From: Alicycliphilus denitrificans K601
GTDB taxonomy: Bacteria > Pseudomonadota > Gammaproteobacteria > Burkholderiales > Burkholderiaceae_C
DNA length: 64,000 nucleotides
NCBI RefSeq assembly: GCF_000204645.1
Contig: NC_015422.1
Span: 1,691,001 to 1,755,000, forward strand
Direction: 5' to 3'
Shown here: in pieces, positions 54,069-63,316 of the stretch
Numbering within the stretch: position 1 is the stretch's first letter
How the letters are laid out: the number at the start of each line of letters is the position of its first letter
Notes under the pieces: model-generated
The model's input: only the letters and a program-made list of their open reading frames with translations
Database searches by the model: none
Told to the model about the DNA's origin: nothing
Translations under genes and position numbers: made by a program

Positions 54069-54608
54069 TCAGTGCAGCGTGAGCGCGCCCGCGCTCTTGC
54101 TCTTGCCCGCGCGTGCCGGCGGGTTGCACAGGCCGCAGGTGTAGTGGCGGTTCTCGTACAGCTCAGTGACGAACTGGCCGCCGCACTGCGAGCACTTGGT
54201 GCGCGTGAGCATGCCCGCATCGACGAACTTGACGAGGCGCCAGGCGCGCGTGAACGACAGCAGGGGCTCGATCTGTGCGGCCGCCACCTGCTCGTTGTAG
54301 AGGCGGTAGGCCTTGGTGAGCAGTTCCACGCTGTCCAGGCTCACGCCCTTGGACAGGTATTCGTAGATGTTCAGGAACAGCGAGCTGTGGATGTTCTCCT
54401 GCCAGGTGAGGAACCAGTCCGTCGAGAACGGCAGCTGCCCCTTGGAAGGCGACTTGCCCGCGATCTCCTTGTACAGGCGTATCAGGCGCTCGTACGACAG
54501 CGTGGTCTCGGACTCCAGTACCTGCATGCGGGCCCCCATTTCGATGAGCATGGCGGCGCGTTCGATTTGCTTGGACTCGTTGAGGACGCTCTTGGCAGGT
54601 GCGGACAT
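54069..54608 (-). CDS. flhC: Flagellar transcriptional activator FlhC
   Basis: A 179-residue FlhC, which with FlhD forms the master activator of class II flagellar genes. The zinc site is visible as C139, C142, C158 and C161 (KCSQCGG and CGLCNPP). LPFSTDWFLTWQENIHSSLF is family-typical. It lies 36 bases after flhD on the same strand. No other flagellar genes are in the window. Confidence 0.95.
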   Translation of the reverse strand: MSAPAKSVLNESKQIERAAMLIEMGARMQVLESETTLSYERLIRLYKEIAGKSPSKGQLPFSTDWFLTWQENIHSSLFLNIYEYLSKGVSLDSVELLTKAYRLYNEQVAAAQIEPLLSFTRAWRLVKFVDAGMLTRTKCSQCGGQFVTELYENRHYTCGLCNPPARAGKSKSAGALTLH

Positions 54609-54644
54609 GTTGGCTTTCGGAAAGTGGTGGCGGGTGGGCGGGCT

Positions 54645-54974
54645 TCAGAGCACTTCGGATACGCGGCTGGCCATGAGGATGTTGGCGTGCAGCGTGTTGG
54701 TGGCTTCGCTGGCTGCCTTGCGCGGAGTGTTGTGGTTGGTCAGCAGGCTCCACACCAGCTCGTCGTCCACGCGGAAGCTGCACAGCAGCGTGTTGCGCGA
54801 GGCCAGCTTGAGCACCTGGGCGGCCGAGAGCGAGGCCAGGATGTCGGCGGCCTCCTCATTGAGCCCCAGGCGGAAAACGGCCTCGGCCTTGTCCTGGCGG
54901 ATCAGGGTCTGGGCCAGCATCAGGTAGGTGAGGTTGGCTTCACGGATTTCGGCAAGCAGTTGTTCTGAGGTCAT
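54645..54974 (-). CDS. flhD: Flagellar transcriptional activator FlhD
   Basis: A 109-residue helical FlhD: LLAEIREANLTYLMLAQTLI, then MFRLG-like AVFRLGLNEEAADILASLSA and the end LHANILMASRVSEVL. It forms the FlhD4C2 complex with FlhC. Its upstream region (54975-55157) carries the promoter, though no clear -10/-35 stands out. Confidence 0.93.
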   Translation of the reverse strand: MTSEQLLAEIREANLTYLMLAQTLIRQDKAEAVFRLGLNEEAADILASLSAAQVLKLASRNTLLCSFRVDDELVWSLLTNHNTPRKAASEATNTLHANILMASRVSEVL

Positions 54975-55157
54975 GAGTGAATCCTTTCCAGTGGTGGATC
55001 TTGCCTTGCATGCTGTTGCATGTGTTGCGTGATCCGTTGAAATGGATTGTGAAACCCGCCCAAAAGGAAATTAAGTCGGGGTTCCGCGCTGCGTTGCGTC
55101 CGGCTGACTGACGGGGCTTGTAGGAATTTGCCTTACACCGGTGTCGGCCTGCGCGCG

Positions 55158-55178
55158 AAAAACGGGCCGAAGCCCGTT
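55158..55178 (-). terminator. Terminator of the bacterioferritin gene
   Basis: On the minus strand AACGGGC-TTCG-GCCCGTT is followed by TTT, a seven-bp stem with a TTCG tetraloop, 23 bases after the bfr stop. Confidence 0.85.
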
Positions 55179-55200
55179 GCACGCCATTGCGGTGGGAATG

Positions 55201-55677
55201 TCAGTCCGCGTTGCCCATCTGCGACTGCAGGTAGTTCTGCAGGCCGACCTTGTTCACGAGTTCGATCTGGGTCTCCAGGAAATCGATGTGCTCCTCGGTG
55301 TCCTCCAGGATCTCCTGCAGCAGGTCGCGCGAAACGTAGTCGCGCACCGACTCGCAGTAGGCGATGCCTTCCTTGACGGTTGCCTGGGCGCCATGCTCCG
55401 CGCGCAGGTCGCATTCCAGGATCTCGGGCACGTCCTCGCCGATCTGCAGCTTGCCCAGATCCTGCAGATTGGGCAGGCCGTCGAGCATGAAGATGCGGTC
55501 CATGAGCTTGTCGGCATGCTTCATCTCGCCGATGGACTCCTCGTACTCCTTCTTGGCCAGCTTGTCGAAGCCCCAGTGCTTGAGCATGCGGTAGTGCACG
55601 AAGTACTGGTTGATGGCCGTGAGCTCATTCTTCAGCTGGGCCTGCAGGTGGGAGATGACTTGGGCGTCGCCTTGCAT
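55201..55677 (-). CDS. bfr: Bacterioferritin
   Basis: A 158-residue iron-storage ferritin. E18, Y25, E51, H54 and E94 of the diiron site and the heme ligand M52 are present, and H130 is kept, but the position matching E127 of E. coli Bfr is a Thr (EDTEEHIDFLE). That resembles the heme-binding, ferroxidase-poor subunit type of two-subunit bacterioferritins, though no second bfr lies nearby. AGGAG precedes the start. It is divergent from ahpC. Confidence 0.92.
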   Translation of the reverse strand: MQGDAQVISHLQAQLKNELTAINQYFVHYRMLKHWGFDKLAKKEYEESIGEMKHADKLMDRIFMLDGLPNLQDLGKLQIGEDVPEILECDLRAEHGAQATVKEGIAYCESVRDYVSRDLLQEILEDTEEHIDFLETQIELVNKVGLQNYLQSQMGNAD

Positions 55678-55784
55678 GGGGTGCTCCTGGATGTGGGGTG
55701 GATGGATTCAGGAGGCATTGTCGGACAGCTGGAGCGTTGTCGCAGCAATCCACCGGACCATTTCCGCGGGGAGCGGGAACCTAT

Positions 55785-55822
55785 ATAGTTTTGGACAATC
55801 AAATCAATGAAATCAATTGATT
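55785..55822 (+). promoter_or_regulatory. Possible OxyR site upstream of ahpC
   Basis: Four tetramers ATAG, CAAT, ATGA and TGAT are spaced by exactly seven bases (55785-55821), in the OxyR spacing pattern but matching the consensus only in part. A perfect palindrome AATCAATTGATT lies at 55811-55822. The gene context (ahpC, ahpF, catalase) fits OxyR control. Confidence 0.35.
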
Positions 55823-55892
55823 GGATTCATTCTCAACTTCAGCCTAGACTCCAGTCCTGTCATCACTCAACCGCAACCGAAAGGAAACAACG

Positions 55893-56468
55893 ATGTCCCT
55901 GATCAATACCCAAGTTCAACCCTTCAAGACCACCGCTTTCGTGAACCGTGGCGGCAAGGGCGAGTTCATCGAAGTGACCGAGCAAAGCCTCAAGGGCAAG
56001 TGGTCCGTGCTGATCTTCATGCCTGCCGCCTTCACCTTCAACTGCCCGACCGAGATCGAGGACGCAGCCGAGCACTATGCCGAGTTCCAGAAGGCCGGTG
56101 CCGAGGTCTATATCGTGACCACCGACACGCATTTCTCGCACAAGGTGTGGCACGAGACGTCCGCCGCCGTGGGCAAGGCCAAGTTCCCGCTGGTGGGCGA
56201 CCCCACGCATCAGCTGACCAACGCCTTCGGCGTGCACATCCCCGAGGAAGGCCTGGCGCTGCGCGGCACCTTCGTGATCAACCCCGATGGCGTGATCAAG
56301 ACGCTGGAGATCCACTCCAACGAGATCGCCCGCGATGTGTCGGAAACCCTGCGCAAGCTCAAGGCGGCCCAGTTCACGGCTGCGCATCCTGACCAGGTGT
56401 GCCCGGCCAAGTGGAAGGAAGGCGCCAAGACGCTGACTCCTTCGCTGGACCTGGTTGGCAAGATCTAA
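55893..56468 (+). CDS. ahpC: Alkyl hydroperoxide reductase subunit C (peroxiredoxin)
   Basis: A 191-residue typical 2-Cys peroxiredoxin. Peroxidatic C51 lies in [11 protein letters not shown] and resolving C170 in QVCPAKW. The protein reduces peroxides using electrons from AhpF, encoded next. The start has AGGAAACAACG upstream. Asn precedes the peroxidatic Cys where many AhpC have Val or Ser. Confidence 0.96.
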   Translation: MSLINTQVQPFKTTAFVNRGGKGEFIEVTEQSLKGKWSVLIFMPAAFTFNCPTEIEDAAEHYAEFQKAGAEVYIVTTDTHFSHKVWHETSAAVGKAKFPLVGDPTHQLTNAFGVHIPEEGLALRGTFVINPDGVIKTLEIHSNEIARDVSETLRKLKAAQFTAAHPDQVCPAKWKEGAKTLTPSLDLVGKI

Positions 56469-56484
56469 GCGCAAGACGCTACGC

Positions 56485-56530
56485 AGCCGGACAGACGCAG
56501 GGCGCGTGCGCTCTGCCGTCCGGCTTTTTT
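56485..56530 (+). terminator. Terminator between ahpC and ahpF
   Basis: AGCCGGAC (from 56485) pairs with GTCCGGCT (to 56524) over a structured loop, followed by TTTTTT (56525-56530). It would let ahpC be made in excess of ahpF. Confidence 0.85.
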
Positions 56531-56563
56531 ACGCCCCTGCTTTTTCAGAACAAGGAATCCACC

Positions 56564-58132
56564 ATGCTTGACGATCAACTCAAATCCCAACTCGCCGCCT
56601 ACCTGGAGCGCGTGACGCAACCGTTCGAGATGGTGGCTTCCCTGGACGACGGCGAGACCTCGGCGCAGATGCGCGAACTGCTCACGACCATCCAGTCGCT
56701 GCGCAGCGACAAGATCAGCCTGCGCACCGACGGCCAGGATGCGCGCAAGCCCTCGTTCACGCTGCAGCGCGTGGGCGCGGGCACCAGCCTGCGCTTCGCG
56801 GGCCTGCCCCTGGGCCATGAATTCACCTCGCTGGTGCTGGCGCTGCTATGGACGGGCGGCCATCCGCCCAAGGTGGAGCAGGACCTGATCGAGCAGGTGC
56901 GCTCGCTCGACGGCGACTTCAACTTCGAGGTCTACATGAGCCTGACCTGCCACAACTGCCCCGACGTGGTGCAGGCCCTGTCGCTCATGGCCGTGCTCAA
57001 CCCCAAGGTCAAGACCACGGTGATCGAGGGCGGCGCCTTCCAGCAGGAGGTGACCGAGCGCGAGATCATGGCTGTGCCCATGGTTTACCTGAACGGCCAG
57101 GTGTTCGGCGCGGGCCGCATGGAGCTGGCCGAGATCGTCGCCAAGCTCGACACCGGCGCCGCCAGGCGCGAGGCCGCCAAGCTCTCGGCCAAGGAAGCGT
57201 TCGACGTACTCATCGTCGGCGGCGGCCCAGCCGGCGCCGCGGCGGCCGTGTACGCAGCGCGCAAGGGCATCCGCACCGGCGTGGCGGCCGAGCGCTTCGG
57301 TGGCCAGGTCAACGACACGCTGGACATCGAGAACTACATCTCCATCCCCCGCACCGAGGGCCCGCAGTTCGCTGCCGCGCTGCAGCAGCACGTGAACGCG
57401 TACGACGTGGACGTGATGAACCTGCAGCGCGCCAAGGCGCTCAGGCCCGCCAGCCAGAGCGGTGGCCTGATCGAGGTGGAGATGGACAACGGCGCCGTGC
57501 TGAAGAGCAAAACCGTCATCCTCTCGACCGGCGCGCGCTGGCGCAACATGAACGTGCCCGGCGAGGAGCAGTACCGCACCAAGGGCGTGGCCTATTGCCC
57601 GCACTGCGACGGCCCGCTCTACAAGGGCAAGCGCGTGGCAGTGATCGGCGGCGGCAACTCGGGCGTCGAGGCGGCCATCGACCTGGCCGGCGTGGTGGCG
57701 CATGTCACGGTGTTCGAGTTCATGCCCCAGCTCAAGGCCGACGCCGTGCTGCAGAAGAAGCTCGCCAGCCTGCCCAATGTGGACGTGGTGCTCAATGCCC
57801 AGACCACCGAGGTGCTGGGCGACGGCAGCAAGGTCAACGCGCTGGCCTACAAGGACCGGGCTACGGGCGAGGAAAAGCGCGTGGAGCTCGAAGGCATCTT
57901 CGTGCAGATCGGCCTGCTGCCCAACACCGACTGGCTCATGGGAACGGTGGAGCTGTCCAAGTTCGGCGAGATCGTCATCGACGCCAAGGGCCAGACCAGT
58001 GTGCCCGGCGTGTTCGCCGCGGGTGACTGCACAACGGTTCCGTACAAGCAGATCGTCATCGCCGCGGGAGCGGGCGCCACCGCCGCCTTGAGCGCCTTCG
58101 ACCACTTGATCCGCACCAGCGTACCGCAATGA
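56564..58132 (+). CDS. ahpF: Alkyl hydroperoxide reductase subunit F
   Basis: A 522-residue NADH:peroxiredoxin reductase. The N-terminal glutaredoxin-like pair carries C129-C132 (LTCHNCPD); the flavoprotein part starts with [20 protein letters not shown] (FAD); the redox pair C345-C348 (AYCPHCDG) has the E. coli numbering; [16 protein letters not shown] binds NADH. It lies behind a terminator but with its own AAGGAATCC site. Confidence 0.96.
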   Translation: MLDDQLKSQLAAYLERVTQPFEMVASLDDGETSAQMRELLTTIQSLRSDKISLRTDGQDARKPSFTLQRVGAGTSLRFAGLPLGHEFTSLVLALLWTGGHPPKVEQDLIEQVRSLDGDFNFEVYMSLTCHNCPDVVQALSLMAVLNPKVKTTVIEGGAFQQEVTEREIMAVPMVYLNGQVFGAGRMELAEIVAKLDTGAARREAAKLSAKEAFDVLIVGGGPAGAAAAVYAARKGIRTGVAAERFGGQVNDTLDIENYISIPRTEGPQFAAALQQHVNAYDVDVMNLQRAKALRPASQSGGLIEVEMDNGAVLKSKTVILSTGARWRNMNVPGEEQYRTKGVAYCPHCDGPLYKGKRVAVIGGGNSGVEAAIDLAGVVAHVTVFEFMPQLKADAVLQKKLASLPNVDVVLNAQTTEVLGDGSKVNALAYKDRATGEEKRVELEGIFVQIGLLPNTDWLMGTVELSKFGEIVIDAKGQTSVPGVFAAGDCTTVPYKQIVIAAGAGATAALSAFDHLIRTSVPQ

Positions 58133-58200
58133 CGCCGCGGGCCGGAACCGCACCCCGCGGGCCCGGCCCATTTCTTCCTTCCCCCACCAGGAGATGCACC

Positions 58201-59658
58201 ATGACCGACAAGCAAAAGCTCACCACCGCCTTCGGCTGCCCCGTGGTCGACAACCAGAACACGATGACGGCCGGCCCGCGCGGCCCCGTCCTGCTGCAGG
58301 ACGTCTGGCTGCTGGAGAAGCTCGCGCACTTCGACCGCGAGGTCATCCCTGAGCGGCGCATGCACGCCAAGGGCAGCGGCGCCTACGGCACGTTCACCGT
58401 CACCAACGACATCACCAAGTACACCAAGGCCAGGATCTTCTCCGAGGTCGGCAAGAAGACCGAGCTGTTCGCGCGCTTCACCACCGTCGCGGGCGAGCGC
58501 GGCGCGGCCGATGCCGAGCGCGACATCCGCGGCTTCGCGGTCAAGTTCTACACCGAGCAGGGCAACTGGGACATGGTGGGCAACAATACGCCGGTGTTCT
58601 TCCTGCGCGACCCGCTCAAGTTCCCGGACCTGAACCACGCCGTCAAGCGCGACCCGCGCACCAACATGCGCAGCGCGCAGAACAACTGGGACTTCTGGAC
58701 CTCGCTGCCCGAGGCGCTGCACCAGGTCACCATCGTCATGTCCGAGCGTGGCATCCCCGCGAGCTACCGCACCATGCACGGCTTCGGCTCGCACACCTTC
58801 AGCTTCATCAACGCGGCCAACGAGCGTTTCTGGGTCAAGTTCCACTTCAAGTGTCAGCAGGGCATCCGCAACCTGACCGGCGCCGAGGCCGAGGCCCTGA
58901 TCGGCAAGGACCGGGAAAGCCACCAGCGTGACCTGTACGACGCCATCGAAGCCGGCGACTTCCCGCGCTGGAAGTTCATGATCCAGGTCATGCCCGAGAA
59001 GGACGCCTCCAGGGTGCCCTACAACCCGTTCGATCTGACCAAGGTCTGGCCGCATGGCGACTATCCGCTGATCGAGGTCGGCGTGATGGAGCTCAACCGC
59101 AACCCGGAGAACTTCTTCGCCGAGGTCGAGCAAGCGGCCTTCAACCCGGCCAGCGTGGTGCCCGGCATCGGCTTCTCGCCCGACAAGATGCTGCAGGCGC
59201 GGCTGTTCTCCTACGGCGACGCGCAGCGCTACCGCCTGGGCGTGAACCACTACCAGATCCCGGTCAACGCGCCGCGCTGCCCCGCGCACCACTACCACCG
59301 CGACGGCGCCATGCGCGTGGACGGCAACTTCGGCAGCACCCGCGGCTACGAGCCCAACAGCTACGGCGAATGGGCCGAGCAGCCGGACTTCCGCGAGCCG
59401 CCGCTGTCGGTGGAGGGCTCGGCCGACCACTGGAACCACCGCGAGGACAGCGACTACTACTCGCAACCCGGAGCGCTGTTCCGCCTGATGAACCCGGCCC
59501 AGCGGCAGGCGCTGTTCGATAACACGGCCGCCTCCATCGGCGGCGCCACGCGCGAGGTGCAGCTGCGCCACATCCGCAACTGCCTGAAGGCCGACCCGGC
59601 CTATGGCGCGGGCGTGGCCAAGGCCCTGGGCATCCCCGAGAGCGAGTACGCGGGCTGA
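58201..59658 (+). CDS. katA: Monofunctional heme catalase
   Basis: A 485-residue small-subunit catalase removing H2O2. The distal His is H55 in [34 protein letters not shown] and [18 protein letters not shown] follow; [17 protein letters not shown] holds the proximal heme Tyr. No lid domain is present, so it is not the KatE type. The start ATG 58201 follows AGGAG at 58189. Context with ahpCF and bfr suggests one peroxide-stress region. Confidence 0.95.
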   Translation: MTDKQKLTTAFGCPVVDNQNTMTAGPRGPVLLQDVWLLEKLAHFDREVIPERRMHAKGSGAYGTFTVTNDITKYTKARIFSEVGKKTELFARFTTVAGERGAADAERDIRGFAVKFYTEQGNWDMVGNNTPVFFLRDPLKFPDLNHAVKRDPRTNMRSAQNNWDFWTSLPEALHQVTIVMSERGIPASYRTMHGFGSHTFSFINAANERFWVKFHFKCQQGIRNLTGAEAEALIGKDRESHQRDLYDAIEAGDFPRWKFMIQVMPEKDASRVPYNPFDLTKVWPHGDYPLIEVGVMELNRNPENFFAEVEQAAFNPASVVPGIGFSPDKMLQARLFSYGDAQRYRLGVNHYQIPVNAPRCPAHHYHRDGAMRVDGNFGSTRGYEPNSYGEWAEQPDFREPPLSVEGSADHWNHREDSDYYSQPGALFRLMNPAQRQALFDNTAASIGGATREVQLRHIRNCLKADPAYGAGVAKALGIPESEYAG

Positions 59659-59713
59659 CGACGCCCGCCGCCCATGGAGCGCGCGCGATCCGGATTTAAA
59701 ATGCGAGTCTTCC

Positions 59714-60091
59714 ATGCGCCACCTGCTGCTCATCCTGATACTGGCTTGCCTGCCGCTGCAGTCCATCTGGGCGGCGGCGGCCAGCTATTGCGGGCATGAG
59801 ACGGCACCCGCGGCCGCGCATTTCGGGCACCACCAGCACCTGGTCCACGACGGCCACGCCGCAGCCGCATCCGGCGGATGCGCGCATGGCCATGACGGCA
59901 CCAGCGTGCGCACGGGCGGCGTGGACATGGACTGCCACGTCTGTCACGGCGTGGGCAGCGCCCTGTATGCCGAGCCCGCTGCCACCGCGCTGCGCCTGGG
60001 CGCCATGCGCCCCGCGCCCTTCGTATTGCCGCTGCTGCGTGCTCCCGCGCCAGCGCGCCCCGAACGCCCCAACTGGCCGGGCCTTGCCTGA
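59714..60091 (+). CDS. His-rich periplasmic protein, CzcI-like
   Basis: A 125-residue exported protein with a signal peptide (RHLLLILILACLPLQSIWA) and a His/Cys-rich middle (HFGHHQHLVHDGHAAA, GCAHGHDG, MDCHVCHG) likely to bind zinc, cobalt or copper. It resembles CzcI/DUF2946-type regulators found ahead of czcCBA. It starts the efflux region; the upstream gene ends 55 bases away. Its precise role is not established. Confidence 0.7.
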   Translation: MRHLLLILILACLPLQSIWAAAASYCGHETAPAAAHFGHHQHLVHDGHAAAASGGCAHGHDGTSVRTGGVDMDCHVCHGVGSALYAEPAATALRLGAMRPAPFVLPLLRAPAPARPERPNWPGLA

Positions 60092-60272
60092 GCGGCAAGG
60101 CGGGGCGGGGCAGCCCCTGGTCCACTGAAACACTGGAATCCGGCGCGGTGCAGTCCGCCCGCTCCGGTGATCGAGGGGACTGGCTTTCATCGACGCAGCC
60201 GCGGCTTGGCCGCAGCGCCTGCAATGCCTTGCCGATTTTTCACCCATGGCCATGCCAATGGAGAAATATCGG

Positions 60273-61541
60273 ATGCCATTTGTCTGGAAGATTTCCCGGG
60301 CCCGCTTGCGGGCCCTCGCACTAACCTTGGCCTGGGGGCTGGCGGCGGCGTCCGCCGCCGCCCAGGCAACCCCGGCCGTCTCCCCGCTGCAGGCCCTGTT
60401 TGAGCGGGCCTGGCGGAGCCAGCCCGAGGCGCAGGCGCTGCCGCTGCGCCGCCAGGCCGCGCAGGCCGGGCGCGACAGCGCCGACGCCTGGATGCCCGAG
60501 CCCGCGGCGCTGGAGCTGCAGACCAAGAACGACCGCATCGGCAGCCGCCTGGGTGCGCGCGAGCACACTGTGGGCGTGGCCCTGCCGCTGTGGCTGCCCG
60601 GCGAGCGCGCGCGCAAGGCGGCGCTGGGCGACGCAGAGCTGCAGGCCGTGGACAGCAGCGGCTTGGCCGCGCGGCTGGAACTGGCCGCGCGCGTGCGCGA
60701 ATCCTGGTGGAACTGGCGGCGCGCTTGCAGCGACCGGGCGCTGGCCCAGGGGCAGTTGGAGAATGCGCGCGCCCTGGCCGCCGATGTGGCACGCCGCCTG
60801 GCGGCGGGCGACATGGCACGCTCCGACCATTACCAGGCCCAGGCCGTCCAGGCACAGGCTGAGGCCACGCTGGCCCAGGCGCAAGGCGCGTGCGACGCCG
60901 CCCGGGCGGCGCTGGTCGTCTGGAGCGATGGCCAGCCTCTGCCGCCCGAGAACGAAGCCCTGGGCGCGGAGCCCGCTCCCGTCCTCCAACAGCCCCAGGC
61001 CGCCGCGTACGGCCATCCGGCCCTGGCCGATGGCGAGCGCCAGGCCGCGCTGGCGCGCCGCCAGGCCGAACTGGCGGCCGTGCAGACGCGCGCCAACCCC
61101 GAGCTGACGCTGTCGGCATCGAGCGAACGCGGTATGGCCGGCGATCGCTACCAGCAGTCCGTCACGCTGGGCGTGCGCCTGCCGCTGGGCGCGGGCGTGC
61201 GCGCTCAGGCCCGAGAGGCCGCTGCTCTGGCCCAGGCGCTGGAGCTCGAGACCCGCGTGGAGCGCGAGCGCGCGCGCCTGGCCGCCGGCATCCGCGCCGC
61301 CCAGGCGCAGGCCAGCGCGGCCGCCGCGCAGGAGCAGGCCATGGCGCGCAATGCCGAGCTGGCCGGCGCCACGCGCGGCTTCGTCGCCAAGGCCTTTGCG
61401 CTGGGCGAGGCCGACTGGCCCACGCGGCTGCGCGCCGAGCAGGACGCCGTGCAGGCCGAACGCCAGGCGCTGCGCGCGCGCATCGACGCCGCTGCCGCCG
61501 TGTCCGCCCTGCGCCAGGCGCTGGGGCTGCTGCCGCAATGA
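60273..61541 (+). CDS. czcC: Outer-membrane factor of metal efflux (CzcC-like)
   Basis: A 422-residue TolC-family protein with an N-terminal signal (about 10-30), two repeats of long coiled-coil helices and ends like NAGLQ-type channel proteins (LRAEQDAVQAERQALRARID). It forms the outer-membrane duct for the RND pump encoded downstream. Start choice: ATG 60273 has GGAG 11 bases upstream; an in-frame ATG at 60246 would add nine residues. Confidence 0.82.
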   Translation: MPFVWKISRARLRALALTLAWGLAAASAAAQATPAVSPLQALFERAWRSQPEAQALPLRRQAAQAGRDSADAWMPEPAALELQTKNDRIGSRLGAREHTVGVALPLWLPGERARKAALGDAELQAVDSSGLAARLELAARVRESWWNWRRACSDRALAQGQLENARALAADVARRLAAGDMARSDHYQAQAVQAQAEATLAQAQGACDAARAALVVWSDGQPLPPENEALGAEPAPVLQQPQAAAYGHPALADGERQAALARRQAELAAVQTRANPELTLSASSERGMAGDRYQQSVTLGVRLPLGAGVRAQAREAAALAQALELETRVERERARLAAGIRAAQAQASAAAAQEQAMARNAELAGATRGFVAKAFALGEADWPTRLRAEQDAVQAERQALRARIDAAAAVSALRQALGLLPQ

Positions 61542-61558
61542 GGGCGGCCTTCCCGGAA

Positions 61559-61625
61559 ATTCATCAAAAACGGCTCAAAACGCGCATGAATAAAGCGCTA
61601 ATAGCTATTAAAAATGCAGCTTTAT
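61559..61625. repeat. Dispersed repeat copy between czcC and the next gene
   Basis: CATCAAAAACGGCTC at the left, GCGCTAATAGCTATTAAAAA at the right; same core as the copies at 42461 and 49861, in degenerate form. Confidence 0.45.
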
Positions 61626-61648
61626 GGCTGCGTTCACTGGAATTCACC

Positions 61649-62194
61649 ATGCATCATTCCCGTACTCTCCCGGCCGCCCTGGCCTTGCTGCTGGGGTTGG
61701 CCATGCCCGCCGCCCGCGCCCATGGGGGCCACGACGATGGCCCCGCGGCCCCGCCGGCCGGCGCCGCGCCGCGCTTTGCCGCGGTCTCCGACAGGTTCGA
61801 GCTGGTCGGCGTGATCGACGGACGCAGGCTCACGCTCTACCTCGACCATGCCGGCGACAACAGTCCGGTGCAGGACGCGCGGCTGGAGCTCGACCTGGGC
61901 GGCCAGGTCGTGGCCGTGGCCCGCGTGGGCGAGGGCCTGTACCAAGCCGAGCTGGCGCAGCCCCTTGCCGATGGAGAGATCCCCGTCACGGCCACCGTGG
62001 TGGCCGGGGCGGATTCCGACCGGCTGGCCGCGGACATCGACTGGCATGCGTCCGCAGAGGCGCCGGACAAGGGGGGCTGGACGCGCGCCGCCCTACTTGC
62101 CGCCGCTGCCGGCCTGGCGGGCGTGGCCCTGGGGCTGTGGGCCTGGCTGCGCAGCCGCCGCAGCGCCGCCGCGCGTACGGGAGGTGCCGCATGA
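61649..62194 (+). CDS. Exported metal-efflux accessory protein
   Basis: A 181-residue protein with a signal peptide (about 1-24), a short His/Asp cluster (HGGHDDG, 25-31), a periplasmic beta-rich region (FELVGVIDGRRLTLYLDHAG) and a C-terminal membrane helix (LLAAAAGLAGVALGLWAWLR). Its stop overlaps the czcB-like start (ATGA). It is a common companion of CzcB-type adaptors; its task is not known to me. Confidence 0.7.
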   Translation: MHHSRTLPAALALLLGLAMPAARAHGGHDDGPAAPPAGAAPRFAAVSDRFELVGVIDGRRLTLYLDHAGDNSPVQDARLELDLGGQVVAVARVGEGLYQAELAQPLADGEIPVTATVVAGADSDRLAADIDWHASAEAPDKGGWTRAALLAAAAGLAGVALGLWAWLRSRRSAAARTGGAA

Positions 62195-63303
62195 GCCGCC
62201 GCCTCTACATGCGCGCCGTGGCCTGCCTGCTCGCCACCGCCCTGGCCCTGCCGCTGGCCGCGCCGGCCCATGAAGGCCACGACGAGGCAGCGCCCGCCGC
62301 CGTCGGCGAGAGCCCGCGCCGCCAGCCCGACGGCAGCGTCTTCGTGCCCAAGAGCGTGCAGCGCCAGATGAACCTGCGCGCCCTGGCCGCGGCGGCGGGC
62401 GAGTACCCGCAGGCCTTCGAGCTGGCGGGCACCGTGGCCATGGATCCCAACGCCGGCGGCAAGGTGCAGGCCGCTCTGGCCGGGCGGCTGCAGGCCGGCC
62501 CCCAGGGGCTGCCCGTGCCGGGCCAGAGCGTGAAGAAGGGCCAGGTGCTGGCCTACGTGGTGCCCACGGCGGGGGCGATAGAGCGCTCGAACCAGCTCGC
62601 GCAGCAGGCCGAGCTGCGCGCCGCCCAGGCCCTGGCGCAGAGGCGCGTGGCGCGCCTGCGCGAACTGGCCGACACCGTGGCGCGCAAGGACATCGAGGCG
62701 GCGGAGAGCGAACTGCACAGCCTCACCCAGCGCCTGGCCGCCGTGGGCGCCGGCCTTGCGCAGCGCGATGCGCTGGTGGCGCCGGTGTCGGGCGTGATCG
62801 CCTCCAGCAACGCCGTGGCGGGGCAGGTGGTGGACGCGCGCGAGCTGATCTTCGAAGTGGTGGACCCCGCGCGCCTGCGCATAGAGGCGCTGGCCTACGA
62901 GCCGGCCCAGGCGCAGGACATCGCCTCCGCCCACCTGGCCCTGGACGGCCAGGCCGTACCGCTGCGCTTCGTGGGCGCGGCGCGCAGTCTGCGCGAGCAG
63001 GCCCTGCCGCTGTTCTTTGCCGGCGACGCCCAGGCTCTGGGCAGCCTCGCCCTGGGCCAGCCCGTGCGCCTGGTGGTGCAGACGCGATCGCGCGTGGCCG
63101 GGGTGCGCGTGCCCATGGCCGCGCTGCAGCGCAACCCCTCCAACCAGAGCATCGTCTGGGTCAAGACCGCGGCCGAGCAGTTCGTCCCGCGCGTCGTCGG
63201 CTACCTGCCGCTCGATGGCGTGAGCGTGGCCGTGATCCAGGGCCTGGCGGCTGGCGAGCGCGTGGCCACCCAGGGCGCGGCGCTCATCAACCAAGTGCGC
63301 TGA
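62191..63303 (+). CDS. czcB: RND efflux periplasmic adaptor (CzcB-like)
   Basis: A 370-residue membrane-fusion protein: signal peptide, HEGHDEA metal-type cluster near the mature N terminus, a split lipoyl/biotinyl-like fold (VFVPKSVQRQMNLRALA and VAPVSGVIASSNAVAGQVVD) around a coiled-coil hairpin, then a beta-barrel. It links the inner-membrane pump to the outer-membrane channel. It overlaps the preceding gene by four bases and precedes czcA by 13. Confidence 0.87.
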   Translation: MSRRLYMRAVACLLATALALPLAAPAHEGHDEAAPAAVGESPRRQPDGSVFVPKSVQRQMNLRALAAAAGEYPQAFELAGTVAMDPNAGGKVQAALAGRLQAGPQGLPVPGQSVKKGQVLAYVVPTAGAIERSNQLAQQAELRAAQALAQRRVARLRELADTVARKDIEAAESELHSLTQRLAAVGAGLAQRDALVAPVSGVIASSNAVAGQVVDARELIFEVVDPARLRIEALAYEPAQAQDIASAHLALDGQAVPLRFVGAARSLREQALPLFFAGDAQALGSLALGQPVRLVVQTRSRVAGVRVPMAALQRNPSNQSIVWVKTAAEQFVPRVVGYLPLDGVSVAVIQGLAAGERVATQGAALINQVR

Positions 63304-63316
63304 AGGAGCCCGCGAC

